A stretch of 31,290 nucleotides of DNA from contig JAZNYL010000028.1 in NCBI GenBank assembly GCA_045594445.1, forward strand, positions 1-31,290. Reading direction: 5' to 3'. Each line of letters opens with the position of its first letter. The stretch's first letter is position 1. Both the position numbers and the translations under genes were made by a program. This document shows, piece by piece, positions 7,657 to 14,627 of this stretch. The notes beneath the pieces are model-generated. The model worked only from the letters and a program-made list of their open reading frames with translations, made no database searches and was not told the origin of the DNA. This stretch comes from SVQP01 sp045594445 (GTDB taxonomy: Bacteria; Bacillota; Clostridia; Oscillospirales; CAG-272).

Positions 7657-9156
7657 TCAGCCTTGCTGATCCAATACTTCTTCAAAAGATTTATTGATCT
7701 TTTCCACGTTCTTCTTGACCGTTTTTTCATTTCTGCGGAGCAAAGAGCCCACAGTATTGGTACCGGATTCATGAATGGAACGGACGTTGGCACTGCCAAA
7801 GGCAAAGGATACGCTGAACAGGTTGACGGGGTCGATCGCAACACTGTTTACCACGCGGTCCAGCATGTCAACAGACTGCTGGTCCTTGCAGTACTTGCTG
7901 GTCAGAGCCACCTCGTAGTAAGCGGGCTTGACGCGGTTATAGCTCTCGGAGCCGTAGGCTTCCAGGAAAATACCCAGCTCATCGATCTGATCGTAGCAGG
8001 TGGAGGGCACGCCGTACAGAATGACCTCGACCTGAACGTGGGTCTTGTACTCCTGGGATTCGTTCAGCTTGGGGATAGGCAGAATACCGTAATCCTTGGT
8101 CATATTACGGATGGTGGGATCCTCGACCGCGATCAGACGGTAGGTGATCAAGGCGGCCTCATCCTGCGCAAACTTGGTCAGCACGTCACCATCGCCCGCG
8201 TTGGTGGTAGCGGTAAACGAGCCTGTATTGTTGAGCAGGCGAAGCACAGCGTCCAGAGAGTCGGAGACGCGCGCCTGATCGATCTCATAGGTGTACATAT
8301 TGTCCGCATCCTTTTTGAGAATACAGATATCAGAGCCTTCCCAGAAACCGTCCATCATGGAGCTGGTCGGGCCGATACGTGCACAGAAGCCGTAAAGGTC
8401 AGCGGCGTCTCTGCTACCGCTGCCGTTGAGATCCTGATAGAAGCGCTCGGCAATGCTTGTCATGTAGTCAATGGTCCATTCACCGTTTTCCACAACCTCG
8501 TAGAGCTCGTCGCCCATGCCCTCGTTCTCCAAGAGGAACTTATTGAACATGGTCACGAACATGTAGCGGTAGTAAGAGAGCGACATGGGACCTGTGACAA
8601 AGAACTGCGAATCCTTGAAGGAAAGCGCATCGTTAAAGCCCTGGGACCAATAGTTCTTGTCAAAATCGATATAAGACGTGGTGCGCAGGTCGGTCATGCG
8701 GCCCTCCATCGCAAGCGTCATAGAAGTATAGGACGCATTGGCAACGATATTGTAGTCGGTACCGCCTGCGATGACCATGTTAGAAACCGCGTCAACCGCT
8801 TCGCCTGCAATACTACCCGGCTCAGGCAGCAGCTGCACGACCTCGATATTGCACTTCAAACGCTCCTCCAGTGCAAGATTTCTGTTATAAACGGCATCGT
8901 TGATGGGGTCGGAGTCCATTTCCTCCACGTAAACCTCGCTTTGGTTTACGCCCTCGACACGCGAAATGATGACGATATCGCGGCCGCCCAGATCGACCTC
9001 GCCAAGATCGTCACGGTCGTTGCTGGTTACGATCTCCTCGCTGAGTGCTTCGGAAGAGGATTGCTCTTCTTGTTGTGTGACGTCGCCCTCCACGCAAGCC
9101 GCCAGCACAGACAGCAGCATGATTGCAGCCAACGCCCAAATGATGATTTTTTTCAT
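7657..9156 (-). CDS. Orphan extracellular solute-binding lipoprotein
   Basis: This 499-residue secreted lipoprotein has the layout of family-1-like extracellular solute-binding proteins. The signal peptide ends in the lipobox LAAC, cysteine 21, followed by a Ser/Glu-rich linker. The body contains segments typical of large clostridial sugar- or peptide-binding lipoproteins (NLALEERLKCNIEV, ANASYTSMTLAMEGRMTDL). A short Asp/Asn/Ser-rich loop, DLNGSGSRDAADLYGF, resembles an EF-hand-like calcium site. No permease or ATPase gene is adjacent, so its transporter partner, if any, is elsewhere, or it acts as a sensor or surface binder. I prefer the ATG at 9156 over the one 4 codons upstream because GGAGGA lies 6 nt before it. 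Ligand unknown. Confidence 0.85.
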   Translation of the reverse strand: MKKIIIWALAAIMLLSVLAACVEGDVTQQEEQSSSEALSEEIVTSNDRDDLGEVDLGGRDIVIISRVEGVNQSEVYVEEMDSDPINDAVYNRNLALEERLKCNIEVVQLLPEPGSIAGEAVDAVSNMVIAGGTDYNIVANASYTSMTLAMEGRMTDLRTTSYIDFDKNYWSQGFNDALSFKDSQFFVTGPMSLSYYRYMFVTMFNKFLLENEGMGDELYEVVENGEWTIDYMTSIAERFYQDLNGSGSRDAADLYGFCARIGPTSSMMDGFWEGSDICILKKDADNMYTYEIDQARVSDSLDAVLRLLNNTGSFTATTNAGDGDVLTKFAQDEAALITYRLIAVEDPTIRNMTKDYGILPIPKLNESQEYKTHVQVEVILYGVPSTCYDQIDELGIFLEAYGSESYNRVKPAYYEVALTSKYCKDQQSVDMLDRVVNSVAIDPVNLFSVSFAFGSANVRSIHESGTNTVGSLLRRNEKTVKKNVEKINKSFEEVLDQQG

Positions 9157-9199
9157 GTTTTCCTCCATTCATTCATAAGAAAACTGTACTTCATTTTAC

Positions 9200-9228
9200 A
9201 TTATAATCCTTTCTGCCACAATTGTCAA
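9200..9228 (-). promoter_or_regulatory. Consensus promoter of the solute-binding lipoprotein
   Basis: On the minus strand TTGACA (9223-9228), 17 nt and TATAAT (9200-9205) form a perfect sigma-A promoter about 45 bp upstream of the start. It lies back-to-back with a plus-strand promoter only 9 bp away. Confidence 0.87.
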
Positions 9229-9236
9229 GATTCTTC

Positions 9237-9265
9237 TTGCAGATCGCTATGATGTATGCTATAAT
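9237..9265 (+). promoter_or_regulatory. Promoter of the metallo-beta-lactamase-fold lipoprotein
   Basis: TTGCAG (9237-9242), a 17-nt spacer and TATAAT (9260-9265) with a TG extended -10 element lie 30 bp upstream of the plus-strand start codon. Confidence 0.75.
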
Positions 9266-9295
9266 GAAAATAACGTCAACAACGGAGGACCGATT

Positions 9296-10834
9296 ATGAA
9301 AAAGATTCTGATTCTCTTTTTGTGCGCTCTCATGGTTACCTGCGCTCTCGTCTCTTGCAATCAGCAAGCACCCGAGCAGGGTGTGCCCTCGGAAAGCGAT
9401 ACGCAAGCTGCCGAGATCACACCGCCCGAAAATCTGCTGCCGCCCGAGCAGGTGGTAGCGGCTTTGGATGCCGACGCGACCGTCATGGAAATCGGTACAA
9501 GCACGCGTCAGGTGCTGTTGTACGAAACCGAATGGGCAACGCTTACCGAGGCATTCTTGTCGGCAGGATACAGAGAGGCCGAGGTAACTCTGCTTGCAAA
9601 TACCAATCTCCAAACCATGGTGCTTTACAGCAATGACGTCATCGTCACGCTGCAAAAGGGGAATGACGGCGCCTATGCGATCTGGGAGCCCTACAACGCA
9701 TCCGCCCTTTCCCTGCTCATGCCCAACAAGAAAACGGATATGGGTGAGGTCACGCTGGCGCAGTTGGGCATTGCCCGCACGGAGGAGACCGACAATCCCA
9801 TGAACGGCATGTGCTATATCTACAAGCTCTCGGACGGCTCGGCCGTGATCATTGACGGAGGCTTTAACACCAAGGCCTGCCGCGAAAACATCATGAACAC
9901 GCTGCAAAAGCTGGAAATTGCCAAGAATGCCGAGGGCAAATACCGCATTACCGCCTGGATTCTTTCGCACGGACACAAGGATCACCGCGCCGCATTTACC
10001 GGCGTTGGGAACAACTTTGCCGATCAGATCGAGCTTTCCTACGTGCTCTACAACTTTCCCACAAGCCCCGGGCCTCTGACCGCCTCCACGTTTGACCTTT
10101 CTAATTTCGAAACCAAAATGGCCGAAAACTTCCCCAAGGCACAGCACGTGGTGGCGCACGCAGGCCTTGCTTACCACTTTGATAACCTGACCGTGCGCGT
10201 GCTCTACTCCCCCGAAATGCTGTACGCGCCCGAAAGAACCATTGCCTATTACAACGATACCAGCCTGATTTTCATTGCCGATTGCGCCGGTGCGAGCACG
10301 CTCTACATGGGTGACGCAGGTGAGAGAGCCTCGAAAATCACTTGGACTTCCTACGAAAAAGAGGCGTTTGAAGCGGATATGCTGCAGATCACGCACCACG
10401 GCTTTAACACAGGTGACGGATCACATACCTGGAGATTCGTCAAGCAGATCTACGAAAGCACCGGTGCTTCGTTCGGTCTGCTCCCCATGGGCAGCCAATT
10501 TGAGGGCGAGGAGCGCAATGGCAGACACACCGTGATCGTCGGACATGGCGATACCGGATGGCAGATGTCCTTTGTGGTAAATAAAAAAGACAGACACGGC
10601 CAGGGCAGCGTTTCGCAGGAATATTACGAGCAATTCGTCGCTTCTGTTGCCGCAGGCAACAACAAAACTCCGACGCTGTTCGGTTACGACGGCATCAACA
10701 AGATCGTCAGCGACAAGGGGCTTGTGACCTACGCCTCGGGCAACGAATCCGAGTCTATGATCACACTGTTCACGCTCTCCGCGAGCGGCGTCAGCGTTTC
10801 GGACAATCAAGTGCTTTCCGAGTGGTTAAAGTAA
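9296..10834 (+). CDS. Lipoprotein with metallo-beta-lactamase fold (MBL-fold hydrolase)
   Basis: This 512-residue protein begins with a lipoprotein signal peptide (lipobox LVSC, cysteine 21) and a Pro/Glu-rich linker. The C-terminal part is a metallo-beta-lactamase fold of the ComEC/Rec2-like or L-ascorbate lactonase-like kind. It has the metal motif HGHKDH at residues 225-230, a later LYMGDAGE strand with the bridging aspartate, and ITHHG with a further metal ligand. It should bind two metal ions and hydrolyse an ester, phosphoester or similar bond outside the membrane. The substrate cannot be assigned. The N-terminal part, up to about residue 150, is not recognised. GGAGGA lies upstream of the ATG. 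It diverges from the solute-binding lipoprotein, so the pair may be co-regulated. No terminator was evident after it. Confidence 0.85.
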   Translation: MKKILILFLCALMVTCALVSCNQQAPEQGVPSESDTQAAEITPPENLLPPEQVVAALDADATVMEIGTSTRQVLLYETEWATLTEAFLSAGYREAEVTLLANTNLQTMVLYSNDVIVTLQKGNDGAYAIWEPYNASALSLLMPNKKTDMGEVTLAQLGIARTEETDNPMNGMCYIYKLSDGSAVIIDGGFNTKACRENIMNTLQKLEIAKNAEGKYRITAWILSHGHKDHRAAFTGVGNNFADQIELSYVLYNFPTSPGPLTASTFDLSNFETKMAENFPKAQHVVAHAGLAYHFDNLTVRVLYSPEMLYAPERTIAYYNDTSLIFIADCAGASTLYMGDAGERASKITWTSYEKEAFEADMLQITHHGFNTGDGSHTWRFVKQIYESTGASFGLLPMGSQFEGEERNGRHTVIVGHGDTGWQMSFVVNKKDRHGQGSVSQEYYEQFVASVAAGNNKTPTLFGYDGINKIVSDKGLVTYASGNESESMITLFTLSASGVSVSDNQVLSEWLK

Positions 10835-10886
10835 AATTACACAAGAAAAATTCCTCGTTTTTTTTGATATTTATTGAAAAAAACTC

Positions 10887-10915
10887 TATACAAAAGCGCA
10901 ATTTCGTGATACAAT
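10887..10915 (+). promoter_or_regulatory. Likely purC promoter
   Basis: TATACA (10887-10892), 17 nt and TACAAT (10910-10915) lie about 35 bp upstream of purC in an AT-rich stretch. The -35 box is only a moderate match. No riboswitch or PurR-like box was recognised in the gap. Confidence 0.6.
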
Positions 10916-10950
10916 AAAGTGTAAATTTATTCCGCAAAGGAGCTTCTTTT

Positions 10951-11649
10951 ATGAAACTGGTTTATAAAGGCAAAACCAAGGACGTATACGAGCTGGACAA
11001 CGGCAACGTAATGCTCAAGTTCAAGGACGACTGCACCGGCAAGGACGGCGTGTTTGATCCGGGCGAGAACAGCGTTGGTCTGACCATCGACGGCATCGGC
11101 AAGGCAAATCTGATCTCCTCTATTCACTATTTTGAGCTTTGCAAGAAGGCAGGCATCAAGACTCACTACGTCAGCGCAGACGTGGAGAACGCAACCATGG
11201 AAGTGCTCCCCGCGGAATGCTTTGGCAAGCCCCAGGGCGGCGGCGGTCTGGAAGTCATTTGCCGTCTGGTTGCAACCGGCAGCTTTATCCGCAGATACGG
11301 TGAGTATATCAAGGACGGCACTCCCCTGCCCGGCGGCTACGTGGAATGCACCTTCAAGAACGACGCAAAGGGCGACCCGCTGGTAACCGGCGAAGGTCTG
11401 GTGGCACTTGGCATCATGACTGCCGAGATGTTCGAGTCTCTTAAGGCACAGACCCTGGCCATCACCAAGATCGTGGCAGACGACCTCAAGTCTATCGGCC
11501 TTGATCTGTGGGACATCAAATTTGAGTTTGGCTACCATAACGGCGAGGTTGTGCTGATCGACGAGATCGCATCCGGCAACATGCGCGTCTATAAGGGCGA
11601 CACCATCGTTGATCCCGTTGAGCTGACCAAGCTGATCAATAACAGATAA
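10951..11649 (+). CDS. purC: Phosphoribosylaminoimidazole-succinocarboxamide synthase
   Basis: This 232-residue protein is SAICAR synthetase, which joins CAIR and aspartate with ATP to give SAICAR in de novo purine synthesis in the cytoplasm. It starts with the typical MKLVYKGKTKDVYEL ATP-binding strand. It contains VICRLVATGSFIRRYG (substrate-binding loop), LWDIKFEFGYHNGEVVLIDE and the C-terminal EIASGNMRVYKGD, a clostridial variant of the family's LADEISPD...R signature. The length is normal for a single-domain enzyme. AAAGGAG precedes the ATG. It is monocistronic here, between its own promoter and a terminator, and separated from other pur genes. Confidence 0.95.
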   Translation: MKLVYKGKTKDVYELDNGNVMLKFKDDCTGKDGVFDPGENSVGLTIDGIGKANLISSIHYFELCKKAGIKTHYVSADVENATMEVLPAECFGKPQGGGGLEVICRLVATGSFIRRYGEYIKDGTPLPGGYVECTFKNDAKGDPLVTGEGLVALGIMTAEMFESLKAQTLAITKIVADDLKSIGLDLWDIKFEFGYHNGEVVLIDEIASGNMRVYKGDTIVDPVELTKLINNR

Positions 11650-11660
11650 GAAAAAAGTGA

Positions 11661-11692
11661 AGCCTGCATCCGCACGGATGCAGGCTTTTTGT
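11661..11692 (+). terminator. purC terminator
   Basis: A perfect stem of 12 bp (AGCCTGCATCCG / CGGATGCAGGCT) with a tiny loop is followed by TTTTTGTTT, 11 bp behind the stop codon. Confidence 0.92.
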
Positions 11693-11702
11693 TTATAAAA
11701 CA

Positions 11703-11727
11703 CCGGCAGATCGAGGAAATCTGCCAG
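11703..11727 (-). terminator. Hairpin ending the methyltransferase operon
   Basis: A 7-bp stem (GGCAGAT / ATCTGCC) lies 9 bp behind the methyltransferase stop and is followed on the minus strand by GTGTTTTAT. It is a weak intrinsic terminator between convergent transcription units. Confidence 0.55.
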
Positions 11728-11735
11728 TATTTCTT

Positions 11736-12173
11736 TTACGATGATTTTTCAATTTTGACAACACAAAAATCCTTATACTGCTCTGTTTTTCCTTCAAATA
11801 CTTCATTCATCAACGCAATATCCATACTCCACGTTGAAATCACATAAAAACGCCCTGATGGTTTTAATACACGCAAGCACTCTTTCTCAAGTAAATCCCA
11901 CTGCGTATACACGTGCGCAAATGCATTGTACATGATCACAGTATCAAATGTACCATCGGAATAAGTCATATGACAAGCATCCATTTTTTGAAAATTTACA
12001 TTTGAAGGCATATCTGTTGGAACTCGTTGTGTTTCAATATCAATGCAATCTACGCTTTTGGCATACCTTGCAGCGGAAATTGAAAACTCTGCGCAACCGC
12101 ACGCTACCTCAAGAATACTCTTATCCGCGATATCCGAAGATAAAACTTTCACAATTAAATCGGTCTTTTTCAT
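11736..12173 (-). CDS. Small class I SAM-dependent methyltransferase
   Basis: This 145-residue protein has the Rossmann core of class I methyltransferases: motif I ILEVACGCAEFS at 20-31, the acidic DIE at the end of strand 2, DTVIMYNAFAHV (motif IV region) and LRVLKPSGRFYVIST. It lacks substrate-recognition insertions and an N-terminal cap, being shorter than the usual 200 or more residues, so it may be minimal or truncated. The substrate is unknown. The gene is clearly more AT-rich than its neighbours, with Ile/Phe/Lys codons ending in A or T. This suggests recent acquisition, yet it sits 13 bp behind the cysteine desulfidase gene in the same direction. The start at 12173 follows the upstream stop; the ribosome binding site is weak (AGAAG). 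Confidence 0.78.
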   Translation of the reverse strand: MKKTDLIVKVLSSDIADKSILEVACGCAEFSISAARYAKSVDCIDIETQRVPTDMPSNVNFQKMDACHMTYSDGTFDTVIMYNAFAHVYTQWDLLEKECLRVLKPSGRFYVISTWSMDIALMNEVFEGKTEQYKDFCVVKIEKSS

Positions 12174-12186
12174 ACAAATCGCTTCT

Positions 12187-13455
12187 TTATCTTCTGAGCA
12201 TGATCTCAATAATTTCCCTATCGGTATCCTTCATGCCCTCGCGTGCCATATCGCTGACGTTATCAATGGTGTTCTCCACGCCCTTGGTCACAATGCCGTC
12301 GCCGCCCACGAATTGCTTACCCTGCATGTACATGTGCATACCAAGCAATCCTGCCTCGACACTGGATGCAATTTTAGCCGCGCAGCTGGCCTTGGCACCG
12401 TCGCAAATGACACCCGAATTGATGGCCAGGCCATTGACCACGGTGTGTGCGATCTCGCGGTACTTGCCGCCATGCAGATACATAACGCCCGCAGCCGCGC
12501 CGCAGCCCGCGCTGGTGGCGCCGCAATACGCGGACAGCGCACCGATGCCGGTTTTTAGACGAATGGTGGTCAGATTGGAGACCAGAAGCGCGCGCAGCAT
12601 CTGCTCGTGCGTCACGCCCATTTCTTTGGCGTAAATGATAACCGGCAACGAGGTGGTCATGCCCTGGTTACCGCTGCCCGAATTGATGACCACAGGCAGC
12701 TCGCAGCCGTTCATACGCGCGTCCGAGCCGGCTGCCGCATACGCCTTTGCCTGATTGGCCACGCCGTCACCGTACGCTGCCAGCAGCACCTTGCCAATCT
12801 CCGAGCCGTAGTGCCCCGAAAGGCCCTCGTTGGCAATCGCCATATTGTATTCAATCTGTCTCTCCAGCACGTCAGAGACGTCCGCAAGATCGGCCGTATC
12901 GGCAAATTCCACGATCTGTTCAACATTCAGCAGATCGTAATGCGCCTCCTCGCGCTCAACTCTCTCCGGCTTGGCCGCAAACAGCACCTCTCCGTCACGC
13001 TCCACGCACTCCACGTGCGTGTGCTTATTGGTCAGCAGCACGCTTGCGCTGCTCTGCCCTGCAAACACCGTAATGCGAATGGAAAATACGCAATTGCCGT
13101 CCATACGCACCACCTCGATGGGCGTGCTGTCACGGTATGCGCTGATCCTTTCGATCTCCGCCTCGGTCACGTGCGAGATAACCTCCAGCTCGGCATACGG
13201 ATCTCCCGCCACGATGCCCGCAGCAACCGCTGCTTCAATGCCCTTGAGGCTGCCCGTGTGCGGAATAAACACGCTCTTGACGTTTTTGATCACGTTGCCG
13301 CTGACGTCCACGCGCACTCTCTCGGGCACGGCCTTCAGAGCCGCTTTGGCGATGGCGGATGCATACGCGATGGCGATCGGCTCGGTACAGCCCATCGCGG
13401 GGATCAATTCTTTTCTCAAAATGGCGCAATACGCGTCATAAATCTGCTTTTCCAT
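12187..13455 (-). CDS. L-cysteine desulfidase / serine dehydratase-like (UPF0597)
   Basis: This 422-residue protein is of the UPF0597 family (CyuA/YhaM, archaeal cysteine desulfidase), related to the alpha subunit of iron-sulfur L-serine dehydratase. Members break L-cysteine into pyruvate, ammonia and sulfide with a [4Fe-4S] cluster and no PLP. The expected N-terminal start KELIPAMGCTEPIAIAYA is present. The cluster cysteines are visible in YCGATSAGCGAAAG and VICDGAKASCAAK, with NSGSGNQGMTTSLPVI between. An upstream frame adds 39 residues overlapping the preceding gene. I chose the ATG at 13455 with AGAGGA before it. The gene is 10 bp behind the YitT-type membrane protein, which may move an amino acid or a product, but that link is inference. 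Serine as the real substrate is the main alternative. Confidence 0.9.
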   Translation of the reverse strand: MEKQIYDAYCAILRKELIPAMGCTEPIAIAYASAIAKAALKAVPERVRVDVSGNVIKNVKSVFIPHTGSLKGIEAAVAAGIVAGDPYAELEVISHVTEAEIERISAYRDSTPIEVVRMDGNCVFSIRITVFAGQSSASVLLTNKHTHVECVERDGEVLFAAKPERVEREEAHYDLLNVEQIVEFADTADLADVSDVLERQIEYNMAIANEGLSGHYGSEIGKVLLAAYGDGVANQAKAYAAAGSDARMNGCELPVVINSGSGNQGMTTSLPVIIYAKEMGVTHEQMLRALLVSNLTTIRLKTGIGALSAYCGATSAGCGAAAGVMYLHGGKYREIAHTVVNGLAINSGVICDGAKASCAAKIASSVEAGLLGMHMYMQGKQFVGGDGIVTKGVENTIDNVSDMAREGMKDTDREIIEIMLRR

Positions 13456-13465
13456 AAAAATCCTC

Positions 13466-14335
13466 TTAAATTCCGCGGAATCCCTTACCAATGATCTCGC
13501 TGCTGTTGGAAACAATGACAAACGCACCGGGGTCAATCTGCTTGACGATCTTTTTGAGCCTTGCGCCCTCAACGCGACGGCAGACGGTCAAAAGCACGGT
13601 TTTCTCCTCGCCCGTATATCCGCCAATGCCCTGAATTTTGGTAAAGCTGTGGTGAATGCTCTCGGTGATGTAGCTGCTGATCTCCTCGGGCTTGGTGGTA
13701 ATGATGGTGAAATACTTGGACGTATTCATATTCTCGATCACGCCGTCCACCAGGAACGCCTTAGCAAACAAGCCCAGCAGCGAGAAAAGTCCGGTCTGCA
13801 TACCGAACACCCAGAACGCGCTCAGCGCGATCACAAAATCAGTAGCCAACAGCGCTTTGCCGATATCCAGATTGGTGTACTTTTTGAGAATCAGCGCAAC
13901 GATGTCCGTGCCGCCCGAGGACGAATCGGTAAAGAACAGCATGGCCGAGCCGATTGCGGTCAGCAAAATCGCGTACACCAGCTCCAAAAAGGGCTGATCG
14001 GTAAAGGGCTTGGACATGGGCCAGACGTGCTCCAGCACGAACGTGCCCAGCGAGAAAAGCAGGCTGCAGTACACGGTTTTGACCGAAAAACCCTTCCCTA
14101 AAAAGATAAAGCCCACGATCAGGAGCAGCACGTTGATGACGGTCAGAATATTTGCCGAGGTGAAATACACCGCCAGATCGGGGAAATAATGCCCGACCGC
14201 GCCCGCAACTACCACCGCGATACCGCTGACGCCGCCTGTGGAAAACCCGTTGGGTATTTTGAAAAAGTACACGCCGACCGTGGTCAGCAAAATACCCAGA
14301 TTCATGATCAGAAAATTCTTGAGCTTTTGTTTCAT
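13466..14335 (-). CDS. YitT family membrane protein (DUF161/DUF2179)
   Basis: This 289-residue membrane protein has five or six hydrophobic segments in residues 1-190. They include KIPNGFSTGGVSGIAVV and FTDSSSGGTDIVALIL, repeated glycine-rich signatures of the YitT family. A soluble C-terminal DUF2179 domain follows (YFTIITTKPEEISSYI, IGGYTGEEKTVLLTVCRR, DPGAFVIVSNSSEIIGKGF). Molecular function of the family is not settled; transport has been proposed. Two ATGs are possible. I favour the one at 14335 because GGAG lies 6 nt before it; the ATG 4 codons upstream sits against a GCCGCC/GGCGGC hairpin. It is the first gene of an operon with the cysteine desulfidase and methyltransferase genes. Confidence 0.88.
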   Translation of the reverse strand: MKQKLKNFLIMNLGILLTTVGVYFFKIPNGFSTGGVSGIAVVVAGAVGHYFPDLAVYFTSANILTVINVLLLIVGFIFLGKGFSVKTVYCSLLFSLGTFVLEHVWPMSKPFTDQPFLELVYAILLTAIGSAMLFFTDSSSGGTDIVALILKKYTNLDIGKALLATDFVIALSAFWVFGMQTGLFSLLGLFAKAFLVDGVIENMNTSKYFTIITTKPEEISSYITESIHHSFTKIQGIGGYTGEEKTVLLTVCRRVEGARLKKIVKQIDPGAFVIVSNSSEIIGKGFRGI

Positions 14336-14528
14336 ACTAATCTCCATGCCGCCTTTGGCGGCTCAAATCGTTTTGAAAATTCACCGTGGAGCTTTGCTCC
14401 AAAACCGGGTTTGGTCCCATTTTCAGGTGAAATTTATGCGTGAACGCATACAGAACAAACAGGTAGAGTCATCTTCCACGCCAAATCTCCTTTTGAGATT
14501 TTTCCGAGTCTTGACATTTCTCTACATC
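14336..14528 (-). other. Structured 5' leader of the yitT-type operon
   Basis: The predicted transcript has about 185 nt before the gene and is rich in inverted repeats on the minus strand. These are AAATCTC/GAGATTT, TATGCG/CGCATA, a long-range AAATTTCACC/GGTGAATTTT enclosing GGAGC/GCTCC, and GCCGCC/GGCGGC directly at the start codon. I do not recognise a known riboswitch class. The last hairpin could sequester the upstream ATG. Confidence 0.5.
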
Positions 14529-14557
14529 AGTATATATGGAACGGCTCAAAAAGTCAA
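14529..14557 (-). promoter_or_regulatory. Promoter of the yitT-type operon
   Basis: On the minus strand TTGACT (14552-14557), 17 nt and TATACT (14529-14534) form a near-consensus sigma-A promoter, followed by a long structured leader. Confidence 0.75.
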
Positions 14558-14576
14558 GAGCTACCGAAAAAAACGT

Positions 14577-14611
14577 CGCAAAAGAAAGGGCTGACCTTGC
14601 GGTCAGCCCTT
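14577..14611 (-). terminator. Terminator of the giant surface-protein gene
   Basis: A perfect 11-bp stem (AAGGGCTGACC / GGTCAGCCCTT) with loop TTGC lies 16 bp behind the stop, followed on the minus strand by TTTCTTTTG. Confidence 0.9.
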
Positions 14612-14627
14612 ATGTTTTTGTGCAAAA

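Noticed and set aside
7603..9252. 549-codon plus-strand frame opposite the solute-binding lipoprotein
   Set aside because: Antisense shadow: the minus-strand gene has a lipobox, ribosome binding site and promoter. The plus-strand product is His/Val/Gln-rich without recognisable features and runs over the minus-strand promoter.
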